A DNA stretch of 11,089 nucleotides from the NCBI GenBank assembly GCA_009781965.1, contig WQUS01000230.1, positions 1 through 11,089 of the forward strand, in the 5' to 3' direction. The stretch's first letter is position 1, and every line of letters begins with the position of its first letter. A program made the translations under genes and the position numbers. Shown piece by piece: positions 1 through 5,423 of the stretch. The stretch comes from Bacillota bacterium (GTDB taxonomy: Bacteria; Bacillota; Desulfotomaculia; Desulfotomaculales; Desulfallaceae). A model generated the notes under the pieces. It was not told the DNA's origin. It made no database searches and saw only the letters and a program-made list of their open reading frames with translations.

Positions 1-2262
1 ATCGTCCAAATCCTTCAATATTTCTTCGCCCACGTTGGGAATATCCCGGGTGATCTCCTCCGGGCCCAGTTTTGTGTCCCGGGCGTCGCACTCGTATTCT
101 TCAATATGAATAGAAGTAAAATAGTCGTCCTTAACCATTTTCTCGCTGACCAGGATGGCATCCTCGTAATTGTAGCCCTCCCAGGGCATAAAGGCCACCA
201 AGACGTTCCGGCCCAGGGCCAGTTCGCCGTAATCAGTGGAAGGACCGTCGGCGATAACCTGTCCGGCCTGCACCCGCTCGCCCTTGTCCACAATGGGCCG
301 CTGGTTAATGCAGGTACCCTGGTTGGAGCGGGAGAATTTAAGCAGCTTATGTTTTTCCTCTTTGCCTTCGTCGGTGCGGAGCACCACCTCGTTAGCGGTC
401 ACCCGTTCCACCGTCCCGTCGCTGCCCGCCATCAGCACCACGCCGGAATCCCTGGCCGCGGTATACTCAATGCCGGTGCCCACATAGGGGGACTGGGTCT
501 TTAATAAGGGCACCGCCTGACGCTGCATGTTGGCGCCCATCAACGCGCGGTTAGCGTCGTCGTGTTCCAAAAACGGGATTAACGATGTCGCGATACTAAA
601 CACCTGTTTAGGAGAAACGTCCATATAATCCACCTGCTCCGCCGCCACCACCAGGATATCCCGTCCACGCCGGGCGTTAACCCGCGCCTCGGCAAAACGG
701 GAATGCTCGTCCAGAGGCGCGTTAGCCTGAGCGATCACCATCTCTTCCTCTTCATCCGCGGTCAGATAAACAAATTCACCGGTCACCAATTTATTCTGCT
801 TATCCACCTTGCGATAAGGGGTTTCGATAAAACCAAACTGATTAATCCTGGCGTAGCAGGACAGGGAACCGATGAGACCGATATTCGGACCTTCCGGCGT
901 TTCAATAGGACACATCCGGCCATAGTGCGAGTGGTGCACGTCACGCACCTCGAAACCGGCCCGTTCACGGCTGAGCCCACCCGGTCCCAGCGCCGACAGA
1001 CGGCGTTTATGAGTTAATTCCGCCAAGGGGTTGGTCTGATCCATGAACTGGCTCAGCTGGCTGGAACCAAAAAATTCTTTGATTGACGCCACCACCGGCC
1101 GGATGTTAATCAACACCTGGGGGGTAATTACGTCCACATCCTGAATGGTCATGCGCTCCCGGACCACCCGCTCCATCCGGGACAAGCCGATGCGAAACTG
1201 GTTCTGCAGCAGCTCGCCCACCGAACGCAGCCGCCGGTTGCCCAGGTGGTCGATATCATCCACCTTACCCTCGCCGTCCATCAGACGCAGCAAGTAGTTA
1301 AGGGTCTCGATAATGTCCTTGGCGGTGAGGGTCCGGATAAACTCCCGCGCCACCGGCGCCTCCGACCCCAGCAGCGGATCAAACTCCACCGGTCCGTCCT
1401 CGCCTTCGGGATACCGGTACAGCAGCCCGTGCTTTAATTTTTTCTGTATTTTATAACGGCCCACATTGGCCAGATCGTAGCGTTTGGGATCAAAAAACAA
1501 GGCGTCCAGCAAAGAACGGGCGTTATCCACCGTAGGCGGTTCGCCGGGACGCAGGCGCTTATAAATTTCCACCAAAGCGTCTTCTTCGGAATCGGTATTG
1601 TCCCGAGCCAAAGTTTCCTGAATGTGCCTGTTTTCGTCAAACAGGTCCAAGAGCATGGCGTTAAGCCCGTAGCCCAGAGCGCGGATTAATACCGTAGCCG
1701 GAATTTTTCTGGTGCGGTCGATGCGCACAAAGATCTGATCATTAACGTCTGTTTCAAACTCCAGCCAAGCGCCCCGGTTGGGAATAATAGTAGCGCCGTA
1801 CAGCCTTTTACCGCTGGTATCAATGGTCTCGGCAAAATAAACGCCGGGAGAACGCACCAACTGGCTGACAATGACCCGCTCGGCGCCGTTAATGATAAAG
1901 GTGCCCTTGTCCGTCATCAGCGGGAAGTCGCCCATAAATACTTCCTGTTCTTTTACTTCCCCGGTTTCCTTATTAATCAGGCGCACTTTGACCCGCAAAG
2001 GAGCGGCATAGGTGACATCCCGTTCCTTGCATTCCTCAACGCCGTACTTGGCGCTGCCCAGATTATAGTCCAGAAATTCCAACACCAGGTTACCGGTAAA
2101 ATCCTGAATCGGGGAAATATCATGAAAGACCTCCCGCAGTCCGGATTTCAGAAACCAAGCGTATGAATTGCGCTGAACCTCAATCAGGTTAGGCAGTTCC
2201 AAAACCTCACGCAGTTTACCGAAACTCCAGCGAACTTTCTTGCCCAGTTGCTCAGGATACAT
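1..2262 (-). CDS. rpoB: RNA polymerase beta subunit, 5' two thirds (3' end outside window)
   Basis: Catalytic beta subunit of RNA polymerase. The frame is open from ATG 2262 to the window edge (754 codons; full-length Firmicute RpoB is near 1,200), so the C-terminal part is missing only because the window ends. An in-frame TAG lies immediately before the ATG, and a G-rich stretch (GGGGGTGTGG) upstream serves as a fair ribosome site. The rifampicin-pocket region around residues 397-450 is plain: FFGSSQLSQFMDQ, then THKRRLSALGPGG, then RMCPIETPEGPNIGLIGSL. D408, H418 and S423 correspond to E. coli D516, H526 and S531 and are wild type, so no common resistance allele is visible. It is normally co-transcribed with rplL, but here it is 5 kb away with its own promoter at 2539-2567. 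Confidence 0.98.
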   Translation of the reverse strand, partial: MYPEQLGKKVRWSFGKLREVLELPNLIEVQRNSYAWFLKSGLREVFHDISPIQDFTGNLVLEFLDYNLGSAKYGVEECKERDVTYAAPLRVKVRLINKETGEVKEQEVFMGDFPLMTDKGTFIINGAERVIVSQLVRSPGVYFAETIDTSGKRLYGATIIPNRGAWLEFETDVNDQIFVRIDRTRKIPATVLIRALGYGLNAMLLDLFDENRHIQETLARDNTDSEEDALVEIYKRLRPGEPPTVDNARSLLDALFFDPKRYDLANVGRYKIQKKLKHGLLYRYPEGEDGPVEFDPLLGSEAPVAREFIRTLTAKDIIETLNYLLRLMDGEGKVDDIDHLGNRRLRSVGELLQNQFRIGLSRMERVVRERMTIQDVDVITPQVLINIRPVVASIKEFFGSSQLSQFMDQTNPLAELTHKRRLSALGPGGLSRERAGFEVRDVHHSHYGRMCPIETPEGPNIGLIGSLSCYARINQFGFIETPYRKVDKQNKLVTGEFVYLTADEEEEMVIAQANAPLDEHSRFAEARVNARRGRDILVVAAEQVDYMDVSPKQVFSIATSLIPFLEHDDANRALMGANMQRQAVPLLKTQSPYVGTGIEYTAARDSGVVLMAGSDGTVERVTANEVVLRTDEGKEEKHKLLKFSRSNQGTCINQRPIVDKGERVQAGQVIADGPSTDYGELALGRNVLVAFMPWEGYNYEDAILVSEKMVKDDYFTSIHIEEYECDARDTKLGPEEITRDIPNVGEEILKDLDD

Positions 2263-2532
2263 CTACAGCACCACACCCCCACAGAAGTAACAACTATTTC
2301 CAAAATGCCAGCTATAAAATAGATCCTATAAATTAGACAACGAAAAGCAAGGTCTTGTTTATACAATCCCTCGCTTATTAAAATTCCTTATCTTGGATAT
2401 TATTCCCTGTGTTATTATGGCAGATACAACCTCCGCAAGCGGAATTTTTAATCTTTCCCAAAAATAAGGCACAGGTGAGAATTTAGACTGAGATTATGCT
2501 CTTGCGAACTGACATCTCTTGAGAGTCGACAT
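2263..2532 (-). promoter_or_regulatory. Long AT-rich 5' leader of rpoB
   Basis: About 270 nt separate the predicted transcription start (near 2532) from the rpoB ATG. The leader is AT-rich and holds no convincing ORF. A small hairpin near the 5' end (GAC-TCTC-AA-GAGA-T-GTC, about 2509-2526) and a CCGCTTGCGG mini-hairpin near 2437-2446 are visible. I recognise no T-box, known riboswitch or r-protein leader motif. Its length suggests post-initiation control of rpoB, but that is inference. Confidence 0.5.
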
Positions 2533-2538
2533 CTTGGA

Positions 2539-2567
2539 ATTATACCATGCAATGAAATGCACGTCAA
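2539..2567 (-). promoter_or_regulatory. Sigma-A promoter for rpoB
   Basis: On the minus strand, TTGACG (2567-2562), a 17-nt spacer, then TATAAT (2544-2539). The TG preceding the last spacer base (TGGTATAAT) also gives an extended -10. Both hexamers are near or at consensus with ideal spacing, so this is a strong predicted start that makes rpoB transcription independent of the rplL operon. Confidence 0.85.
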
Positions 2568-2692
2568 GCAAAATTTAGCAATATACGTAAATAAAATTGC
2601 CAAAAAAATTTTACGGTCCATAGATTATACCCCCAAGGATCTGACATAGCCGTCGAATATTATTATTAGTTGTAAGCAACTTCTTTAATTAC

Positions 2693-2726
2693 AAAAAAAA
2701 TCCGGACTTCCGCAACGGAAATCCGG
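2693..2726 (-). terminator. Intrinsic terminator reading leftward, upstream of the rpoB promoter
   Basis: On the minus strand an 11-bp stem with one G-T wobble (2716-2726 pairing with 2702-2712, loop 2713-2715) is followed directly by eight T residues (2700-2693). It would end leftward transcripts, for example from the Xre genes, just before the rpoB promoter. No minus-strand gene ends right next to it; the nearest is the Xre gene ending at 3305. Confidence 0.8.
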
Positions 2727-2732
2727 TAACAC

Positions 2733-2756
2733 AGGAGACAGAAAAGGAGACAGAAA
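2733..2756. repeat. Two perfect tandem copies of a 12-bp unit
   Basis: The unit AGGAGACAGAAA occurs twice back to back. It lies in a purine-rich stretch (on the plus strand) next to the terminator. No function can be assigned. Confidence 0.6.
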
Positions 2757-2844
2757 AACCGGGTAAAAAGAAAAAATATAGAAATAGACGTACCTGCATA
2801 ACACAATAAATGACACGGCTGAACAAAGCGGCTCCCCGGAAGGC

Positions 2845-2904
2845 CTATCCTGAATCAAAAACAAGATATTCCGCAAGGATAGTCGAGCCTTGTCGACAGG
2901 ATAG
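2845..2904. promoter_or_regulatory. Three copies of a 7-mer (AGGATAG), candidate operator
   Basis: AGGATAG occurs at 2876-2882 and 2898-2904 on the plus strand (22 bp apart, about two helical turns) and inverted at 2845-2851. The two direct copies bracket the -35 hexamer of the plus-strand promoter at 2890. GTCGA and TCGAC half-sites (2882-2886 and 2893-2897) lie between them. This is the expected position for a regulator, possibly one of the neighbouring Xre proteins, but the assignment is inference. Confidence 0.4.
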
Positions 2905-2918
2905 ATATGTTATATAAT
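2890..2918 (+). promoter_or_regulatory. Sigma-A promoter, plus strand, for the small ORF at 3046
   Basis: TTGTCG (2890-2895), a 17-nt spacer, then a perfect TATAAT (2913-2918). The predicted start near 2925 leaves a leader of about 120 nt before the ATG at 3046. The -35 overlaps TTGTCGACA, which resembles but does not match the Spo0A box core TGTCGAA. Confidence 0.7.
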
Positions 2919-3045
2919 AAACTTACTAAATTACCAATTGTACCAAATTATATCAAGCTTGCAACAAATGCATCACACAGTCGAATTTTCTCCCGGCGGC
3001 TGATTTCGATGCAATGAAGCCATGCATTATACAGGAGGCACACGC

Positions 3046-3333
3046 ATGACAACCAATATATTTTATAAGAAAACTTTTGCCCACCAAGCGGCAAGCAAAC
3101 ATACCACCAAAGCTCTTATTATTGCCGACAGCGTAACTACCGGCGACAGGGATGTCAACTACAAACCGCTTTATTATTTCCTGTTCAACGGCATTACCGA
3201 TGTCCTGGGCCGCGCTACCAACCCGGAAACCATTGCCGCCCTTAAACAGCTCCAATGTGATTCGGAAAACCTTTTTATTGAGCAAACAGAGGAAAAGGGC
3301 AATATCACTCCGCTAACAAAGAACAGACCATAG
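3046..3333 (+). CDS. Small protein of unknown function
   Basis: A 95-residue product whose family I do not recognise. The start is chosen at ATG 3046 because ACAGGAGG sits at ideal spacing before it; the upstream in-frame ATG at 3022 has no ribosome site. The sequence is soluble-looking, with a basic N-terminus (MTTNIFYKKTF), a central KPLYYFLFNGITD segment, one Cys and an acidic stretch (FIEQTEE) near the C-terminus. No transmembrane segment or signal peptide is seen. A good promoter (2890-2918) precedes it. Its 3' end overlaps the 3' end of the convergent Xre gene by 29 bp. The opposite strand (2953-3285) is also open but lacks a ribosome site. A host-side or mobile-element accessory role is possible; nothing in the sequence decides it. 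Confidence 0.65.
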   Translation: MTTNIFYKKTFAHQAASKHTTKALIIADSVTTGDRDVNYKPLYYFLFNGITDVLGRATNPETIAALKQLQCDSENLFIEQTEEKGNITPLTKNRP

Positions 3334-3634
3334 TCTTCACCGTGCCCAACTGGGCAATATCCAAACCGTCAATGGCGCTGACAATCTCCTCCGTCCAGCG
3401 CTGCCGCAGCTCAAAATCATCCTGTCCTTCTATCGGCAACACCTCTGCCAAACTGACATGAAGGCATTTGCAAATCAATATCAGTTTATCCAAGCTAATG
3501 CCTTTTTTGCCGTTCTCAATATTGGTGATATGCAGAGGCTCGACGCCGATCTTCGCAGCCAGTTCGCCTTGGGTCATGGCATGCCGCTTCCGATACTGCT
3601 TAATTTTTTGACCAAGGGTCATATTACTAGCCAT
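3305..3634 (-). CDS. Xre-family helix-turn-helix transcriptional regulator (first)
   Basis: A 109-residue cytoplasmic DNA-binding protein. Residues about 8-65 form an Xre/Cro-type HTH domain: a basic first helix (KIKQYRKRHA), then MTQGELAAKIGV as helix-turn, then the recognition helix region ending in ITNIENGKKGISLDKL. The remaining 40 residues are helical and probably form a dimerisation tail. ATG 3634 is preferred to the GTG at 3643 because AGAGGTGG lies five bases before the ATG but runs into the GTG. It lies downstream of the second Xre gene on the same strand with a 55-bp gap, and its end overlaps the convergent ORF at 3046-3333. The target is unknown; the plus-strand promoter at 2890 or the divergent promoter region near 4100 are reasonable candidates. 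Confidence 0.9.
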   Translation of the reverse strand: MASNMTLGQKIKQYRKRHAMTQGELAAKIGVEPLHITNIENGKKGISLDKLILICKCLHVSLAEVLPIEGQDDFELRQRWTEEIVSAIDGLDIAQLGTVKTMVCSLLAE

Positions 3635-3689
3635 AGGATCCACCTCTTCGGATGTACAAAAAACTTGTGAGCGGCTGCAATATTTGCTA

Positions 3690-4064
3690 TTATAAAGGTA
3701 ACGACACGTTTTGCTGGCGCAGCACCTCTTGAATCAAAGCCTCGTTGCCGCCTTCCGTGGTGATCATCTGCGCCACACGCTTGATAATGTCGAAGGCAAT
3801 CCAGAGCTGCTCGTGGGTTAACCATTTTAGCGAATTTAGCGAAACAACGGCGTTGGCCGGGCCGGCATTGCCGAACAGGAGATAGTCCGCTGAAACACTC
3901 AAAGCTGTGCAAATATTGACGATCGATTCGGCGGAAATACCAGCGCCTTTTTCAATCATCCCCACATACTGTCCGGACACCCCGATCATTTCTCCAAACC
4001 GTGCCTTTGACAGCTCGCGCTCCATGCGGAGTTCTTTTACCCGTTCTCCGACCTGTTTCCACAT
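3690..4064 (-). CDS. Xre-family helix-turn-helix transcriptional regulator (second)
   Basis: A 124-residue regulator with an N-terminal Xre HTH (residues about 4-62): GERVKELRMERELSKARFGE, then MIGVSGQYVGMIEKGAGIS as the turn and recognition helix, then the conserved ALSVSADYLLFG tail of the domain. The rest (63-124) is a helical C-terminal region with WLTHEQLWIAFDIIKRVAQM, likely for oligomerisation. ATG 4064 was chosen over longer in-frame starts because GGAGG lies seven bases upstream. It is transcribed divergently from the response regulator, with 133 bp between the two start codons, so regulation of that gene or of itself is plausible. It may be co-transcribed with the first Xre gene. 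Confidence 0.9.
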   Translation of the reverse strand: MWKQVGERVKELRMERELSKARFGEMIGVSGQYVGMIEKGAGISAESIVNICTALSVSADYLLFGNAGPANAVVSLNSLKWLTHEQLWIAFDIIKRVAQMITTEGGNEALIQEVLRQQNVSLPL

Positions 4065-4089
4065 ATAAGCGCCTCCGTTCACTAGATAC

Positions 4090-4118
4090 ATTCTAATCAT
4101 ACCAAGGCCGGCCATAAA
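4090..4118 (-). promoter_or_regulatory. Possible weak promoter for the second Xre gene
   Basis: On the minus strand, TAGAAT (4095-4090) matches the -10 consensus at five of six positions. At 17 nt upstream there is only TTTATG as a -35. The predicted start would lie about 20 nt before ATG 4064, leaving room for the SD. I find no clear divergent promoter for the response regulator in the same gap. Confidence 0.3.
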
Positions 4119-4197
4119 CAAGTGTGAAACTTTGAGGGAACAAAATGGAACTATTGATCAGGAACTAGTTAAATATTTAAAAGAGAGGTTGAAGTCC

Positions 4198-4998
4198 ATG
4201 AGCCTTGAAAAACCGATGCCCTTACTGCTGATTGAGGACGATGTGGCCGAGTGCGTCAAGTTCAAAGACTGCGCCAACCGCCGGACAGATGTCACCTTCG
4301 TCGGCATGACCGCCTCCAGCAGCGAAGGAATAAATTGCGTCAAAACCAGGCTGCCGGAAGGCATTATTCTGGACCTGGAACTGAACAAAGGCCAGGGTTC
4401 CGGGCTCCAGTTTCTGTCCGACCTCAAAACAGTGGATTTGGCGCTGCGCCCCATCGTTGTGGTCACCACCAACACCCCCTCCGAAATCGTTTACAACCAC
4501 GTCCACCACAACGGCGCGGCGCTGGTGTTCTATAAACAAAAATCGGATTACAGCCCCGATATGGTTTTAAATCATTTGCTGGTCCTGCGGCAGTCGATGC
4601 ACGCCCTGCACGGCGAAATGCCGGAGGACCTGCAAACACCGGAAACGCCGGAAGAGCGGCGCCTCCGCATCACTCAGCGAATCGACGCCGAACTGAGCCT
4701 GGTGGGTATCGGCTCAAAGTACAAAGGCCGCAAACATCTCCATGAAGCGATCGAACTTTTACTCAATATTGAAAAGGACGCACCCGAGTCGGTAATCAAC
4801 CAAGTGGCCATCGCGCACAAAACCAGCTACAGCGCCATCATCCGCACCATGCAGACGGCAATCAACAACGCTTGGGAAAGCACCAGCATTGAAGACTTGC
4901 AGACCCACTACACCGCCCGCATTAACTACCGCACCGGCGTCCCGTCCCCAACGGATTTCATTCACTTCTACGCCGACAAAATCCGCAAAACCATATAA
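4198..4998 (+). CDS. Response regulator with receiver domain and Spo0A-like C-terminal DNA-binding domain
   Basis: A 266-residue two-component output protein. Residues about 8-120 are a receiver domain: acidic pair D14/D15 in LLLIEDD, phospho-acceptor D59 in GIILDLELNKG, T90/T91 in VVVTTN, and K113 in LVFYKQKS, all in the expected order. Residues about 160-266 resemble the Spo0A effector domain, with a G-I-G-x-K-Y-K-G-R-K-x-L-H-E-A-I stretch, an IAHKTSYSAIIRTMQTAINNAW recognition-helix region, and the PTDFIHFYADKIR end that matches the Spo0A C-terminus pattern. ATG 4198 follows AGAGAGG at good spacing; a TTG start at 4132 has no ribosome site. It is the natural partner of the kinase at 5424-6929, from which it is separated by the micro-ORFs. 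Whether it binds Spo0A-type boxes is untested. It is not Spo0A itself: similarity is local and the receiver differs. Confidence 0.9.
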   Translation: MSLEKPMPLLLIEDDVAECVKFKDCANRRTDVTFVGMTASSSEGINCVKTRLPEGIILDLELNKGQGSGLQFLSDLKTVDLALRPIVVVTTNTPSEIVYNHVHHNGAALVFYKQKSDYSPDMVLNHLLVLRQSMHALHGEMPEDLQTPETPEERRLRITQRIDAELSLVGIGSKYKGRKHLHEAIELLLNIEKDAPESVINQVAIAHKTSYSAIIRTMQTAINNAWESTSIEDLQTHYTARINYRTGVPSPTDFIHFYADKIRKTI

Positions 4999-5014
4999 AA
5001 AATGGCAACAAAAT

Positions 5015-5065
5015 GGCCAATCGAAAGCGTTACTTTCAAGATGAAAGTAACGCTTTCGATTGGCC
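5015..5065. repeat. Perfect 24-bp palindrome with 3-nt loop
   Basis: Arm 5015-5038 is the exact reverse complement of arm 5042-5065, with loop AGA at 5039-5041. The arm starts GGCCAATCGAAAGCG. On the plus strand no T-run follows. On the minus strand the next bases are TTTTG-TTGCC-ATTTTTT. It lies 16 bp after the response regulator stop and 67 bp before the micro-ORF promoter. It could be a transcript-end hairpin for the regulator, a leftward terminator, or a binding site for a dimeric regulator. Confidence 0.9.
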
Positions 5066-5098
5066 GGCGCAGTTGTTCCATATTGTACTGTTTTATAT

Positions 5099-5133
5099 CC
5101 ACACAGATTTTTTTGTTCGTGTGGTATTTTTTT
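5099..5133 (+). terminator. Probable intrinsic terminator after the response regulator gene
   Basis: CCACAC (5099-5104) pairs with GTGTGG (5119-5124), extended by two pairs past a bulged A, and is followed by TATTTTTTT. The stem is short and the loop is T-rich, so efficiency is uncertain. The T-run runs into the -35 of the next promoter. Confidence 0.5.
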
Positions 5134-5160
5134 GTCATCAGTTAGCGGAATTTTCATTAT
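5132..5160 (+). promoter_or_regulatory. Sigma-A promoter for the micro-ORF pair and kinase
   Basis: TTGTCA (5132-5137), a 17-nt spacer, then CATTAT (5155-5160). The predicted start near 5167 leaves a leader of only about 20 nt, just enough for the SD of the first micro-ORF. The second repeat unit has AACTAT in the equivalent -10 place but no -35, so only the first unit appears to carry a promoter. Confidence 0.55.
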
Positions 5161-5187
5161 CCTGACGAAAAAATGGAGGCGACGCAA

Positions 5188-5229
5188 ATGTGGGATTGGC
5201 TTATCCGTATGATCGGCGGTGGACTTTAA
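5188..5229 (+). CDS. Micro-ORF 1, candidate signalling or leader peptide (13 aa)
   Basis: Encodes MWDWLIRMIGGGL. A strong SD (GGAGG) lies eight bases before the ATG, and a promoter lies just upstream. The peptide is short and hydrophobic, with two Trp residues, an Asp, an Arg and a triple-Gly tail. It has no leader sequence, Cys, or AgrD-like cyclisation segment. A near-identical second copy follows 48 bp later, and a GHKL membrane kinase follows that. This arrangement suggests a leaderless peptide signal for that kinase. The alternative is an attenuation leader peptide. A GTG two bases into the ATGTG (5190) opens a 73-codon frame, but its spacing from the SD is worse. Expression is not proven. 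Confidence 0.65.
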   Translation: MWDWLIRMIGGGL

Positions 5230-5277
5230 TCCGAGAACGGAATCTGAACTATCCTGATGAAAAAGGAGGCGACGCAA

Positions 5278-5322
5278 ATGTGGGACTGGCTTATCCGTAT
5301 GATCGGCGGCGGTGGATATTAA
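5278..5322 (+). CDS. Micro-ORF 2, candidate signalling or leader peptide (14 aa)
   Basis: Encodes MWDWLIRMIGGGGY. The SD (AAAGGAGG) and its spacing match those of micro-ORF 1. Compared with that copy, the Asp codon is GAC rather than GAT, one extra GGC Gly codon is inserted, and the last residue is Tyr instead of Leu. The two products therefore share an 11-residue core and differ only at the C-terminus, as might be expected for variants of one signal. An intrinsic terminator begins 20 bp after the stop codon. No processing protease or exporter is encoded nearby. As with the first copy, translation is predicted, not shown. Confidence 0.65.
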   Translation: MWDWLIRMIGGGGY

Positions 5323-5342
5323 ACCGATCCGCGTACCTATAT

Positions 5343-5387
5343 AAAGCAAGAGAAGGTAGCAACAATACCAACTCTTGCTTTTTTATT
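5343..5387 (+). terminator. Intrinsic terminator between the micro-ORFs and the kinase gene
   Basis: A 10-bp perfect stem (5343-5352 with 5372-5381), a symmetric A-A internal loop, then a 4-bp inner stem (GGTA 5355-5358 with TACC 5366-5369), followed by TTTTTTATT. This is a textbook terminator or attenuator. It lies after micro-ORF 2 and about 40 nt before the kinase start, so it should make micro-ORF transcripts more abundant than kinase transcripts. Confidence 0.85.
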
Positions 5388-5423
5388 GGTCATCAAGTAC
5401 AATCAGCGTGAATAAGATCGAAG

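Larger units (their letters stand above)
5146..5329 (+). repeat. Tandem duplication of a 90-bp micro-ORF unit
   Basis: Unit 1 (5146-5236) and unit 2 (5238-5329) each hold a leader, an SD site and a micro-ORF; the start codons are 90 bp apart. The stretch from the SD through the conserved codons differs by one silent change plus a 3-nt in-frame insertion. The 27 nt upstream of the SD differ at five positions, with a 2-nt indel beside the SD. Divergence is therefore concentrated outside the coding part. Confidence 0.85.

Noticed and set aside
1000..1050. Rifampicin-resistance substitutions in rpoB
   Set aside because: D408, H418 and S423 (E. coli D516, H526, S531) are all wild type.
2263..2532. 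T-box or metabolite riboswitch in the rpoB leader
   Set aside because: No T-box sequence or other conserved riboswitch core is visible.
2615..2630. Second TATAAT upstream of rpoB (minus strand, near 2618-2623)
   Set aside because: No -35 hexamer at 15-19 nt; the promoter at 2539-2567 is far better.
2685..2876. 63-aa hydrophobic minus-strand frame
   Set aside because: No SD, and the frame runs through the intrinsic terminator.
2953..3285. 110-aa minus-strand frame opposite the small protein
   Set aside because: No ribosome site or promoter; the plus-strand frame has both.
5188..5322. Micro-ORFs as AgrD-type cyclic peptide precursors
   Set aside because: Too short, no Cys/Ser thiolactone core with charged C-terminal tail, and no AgrB nearby.
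4759..5349. 196-aa minus-strand frame opposite the regulator end and the micro-ORFs
   Set aside because: It covers the palindrome, terminator and duplicated unit, has a repeated low-quality sequence and no SD.
5190..5411. 73-aa frame starting at GTG two bases inside micro-ORF 1 and reading through both repeat units
   Set aside because: Its distance from the SD is less favourable than the ATG, its end runs through the terminator hairpin, and the 90-bp repeat explains why it stays open.
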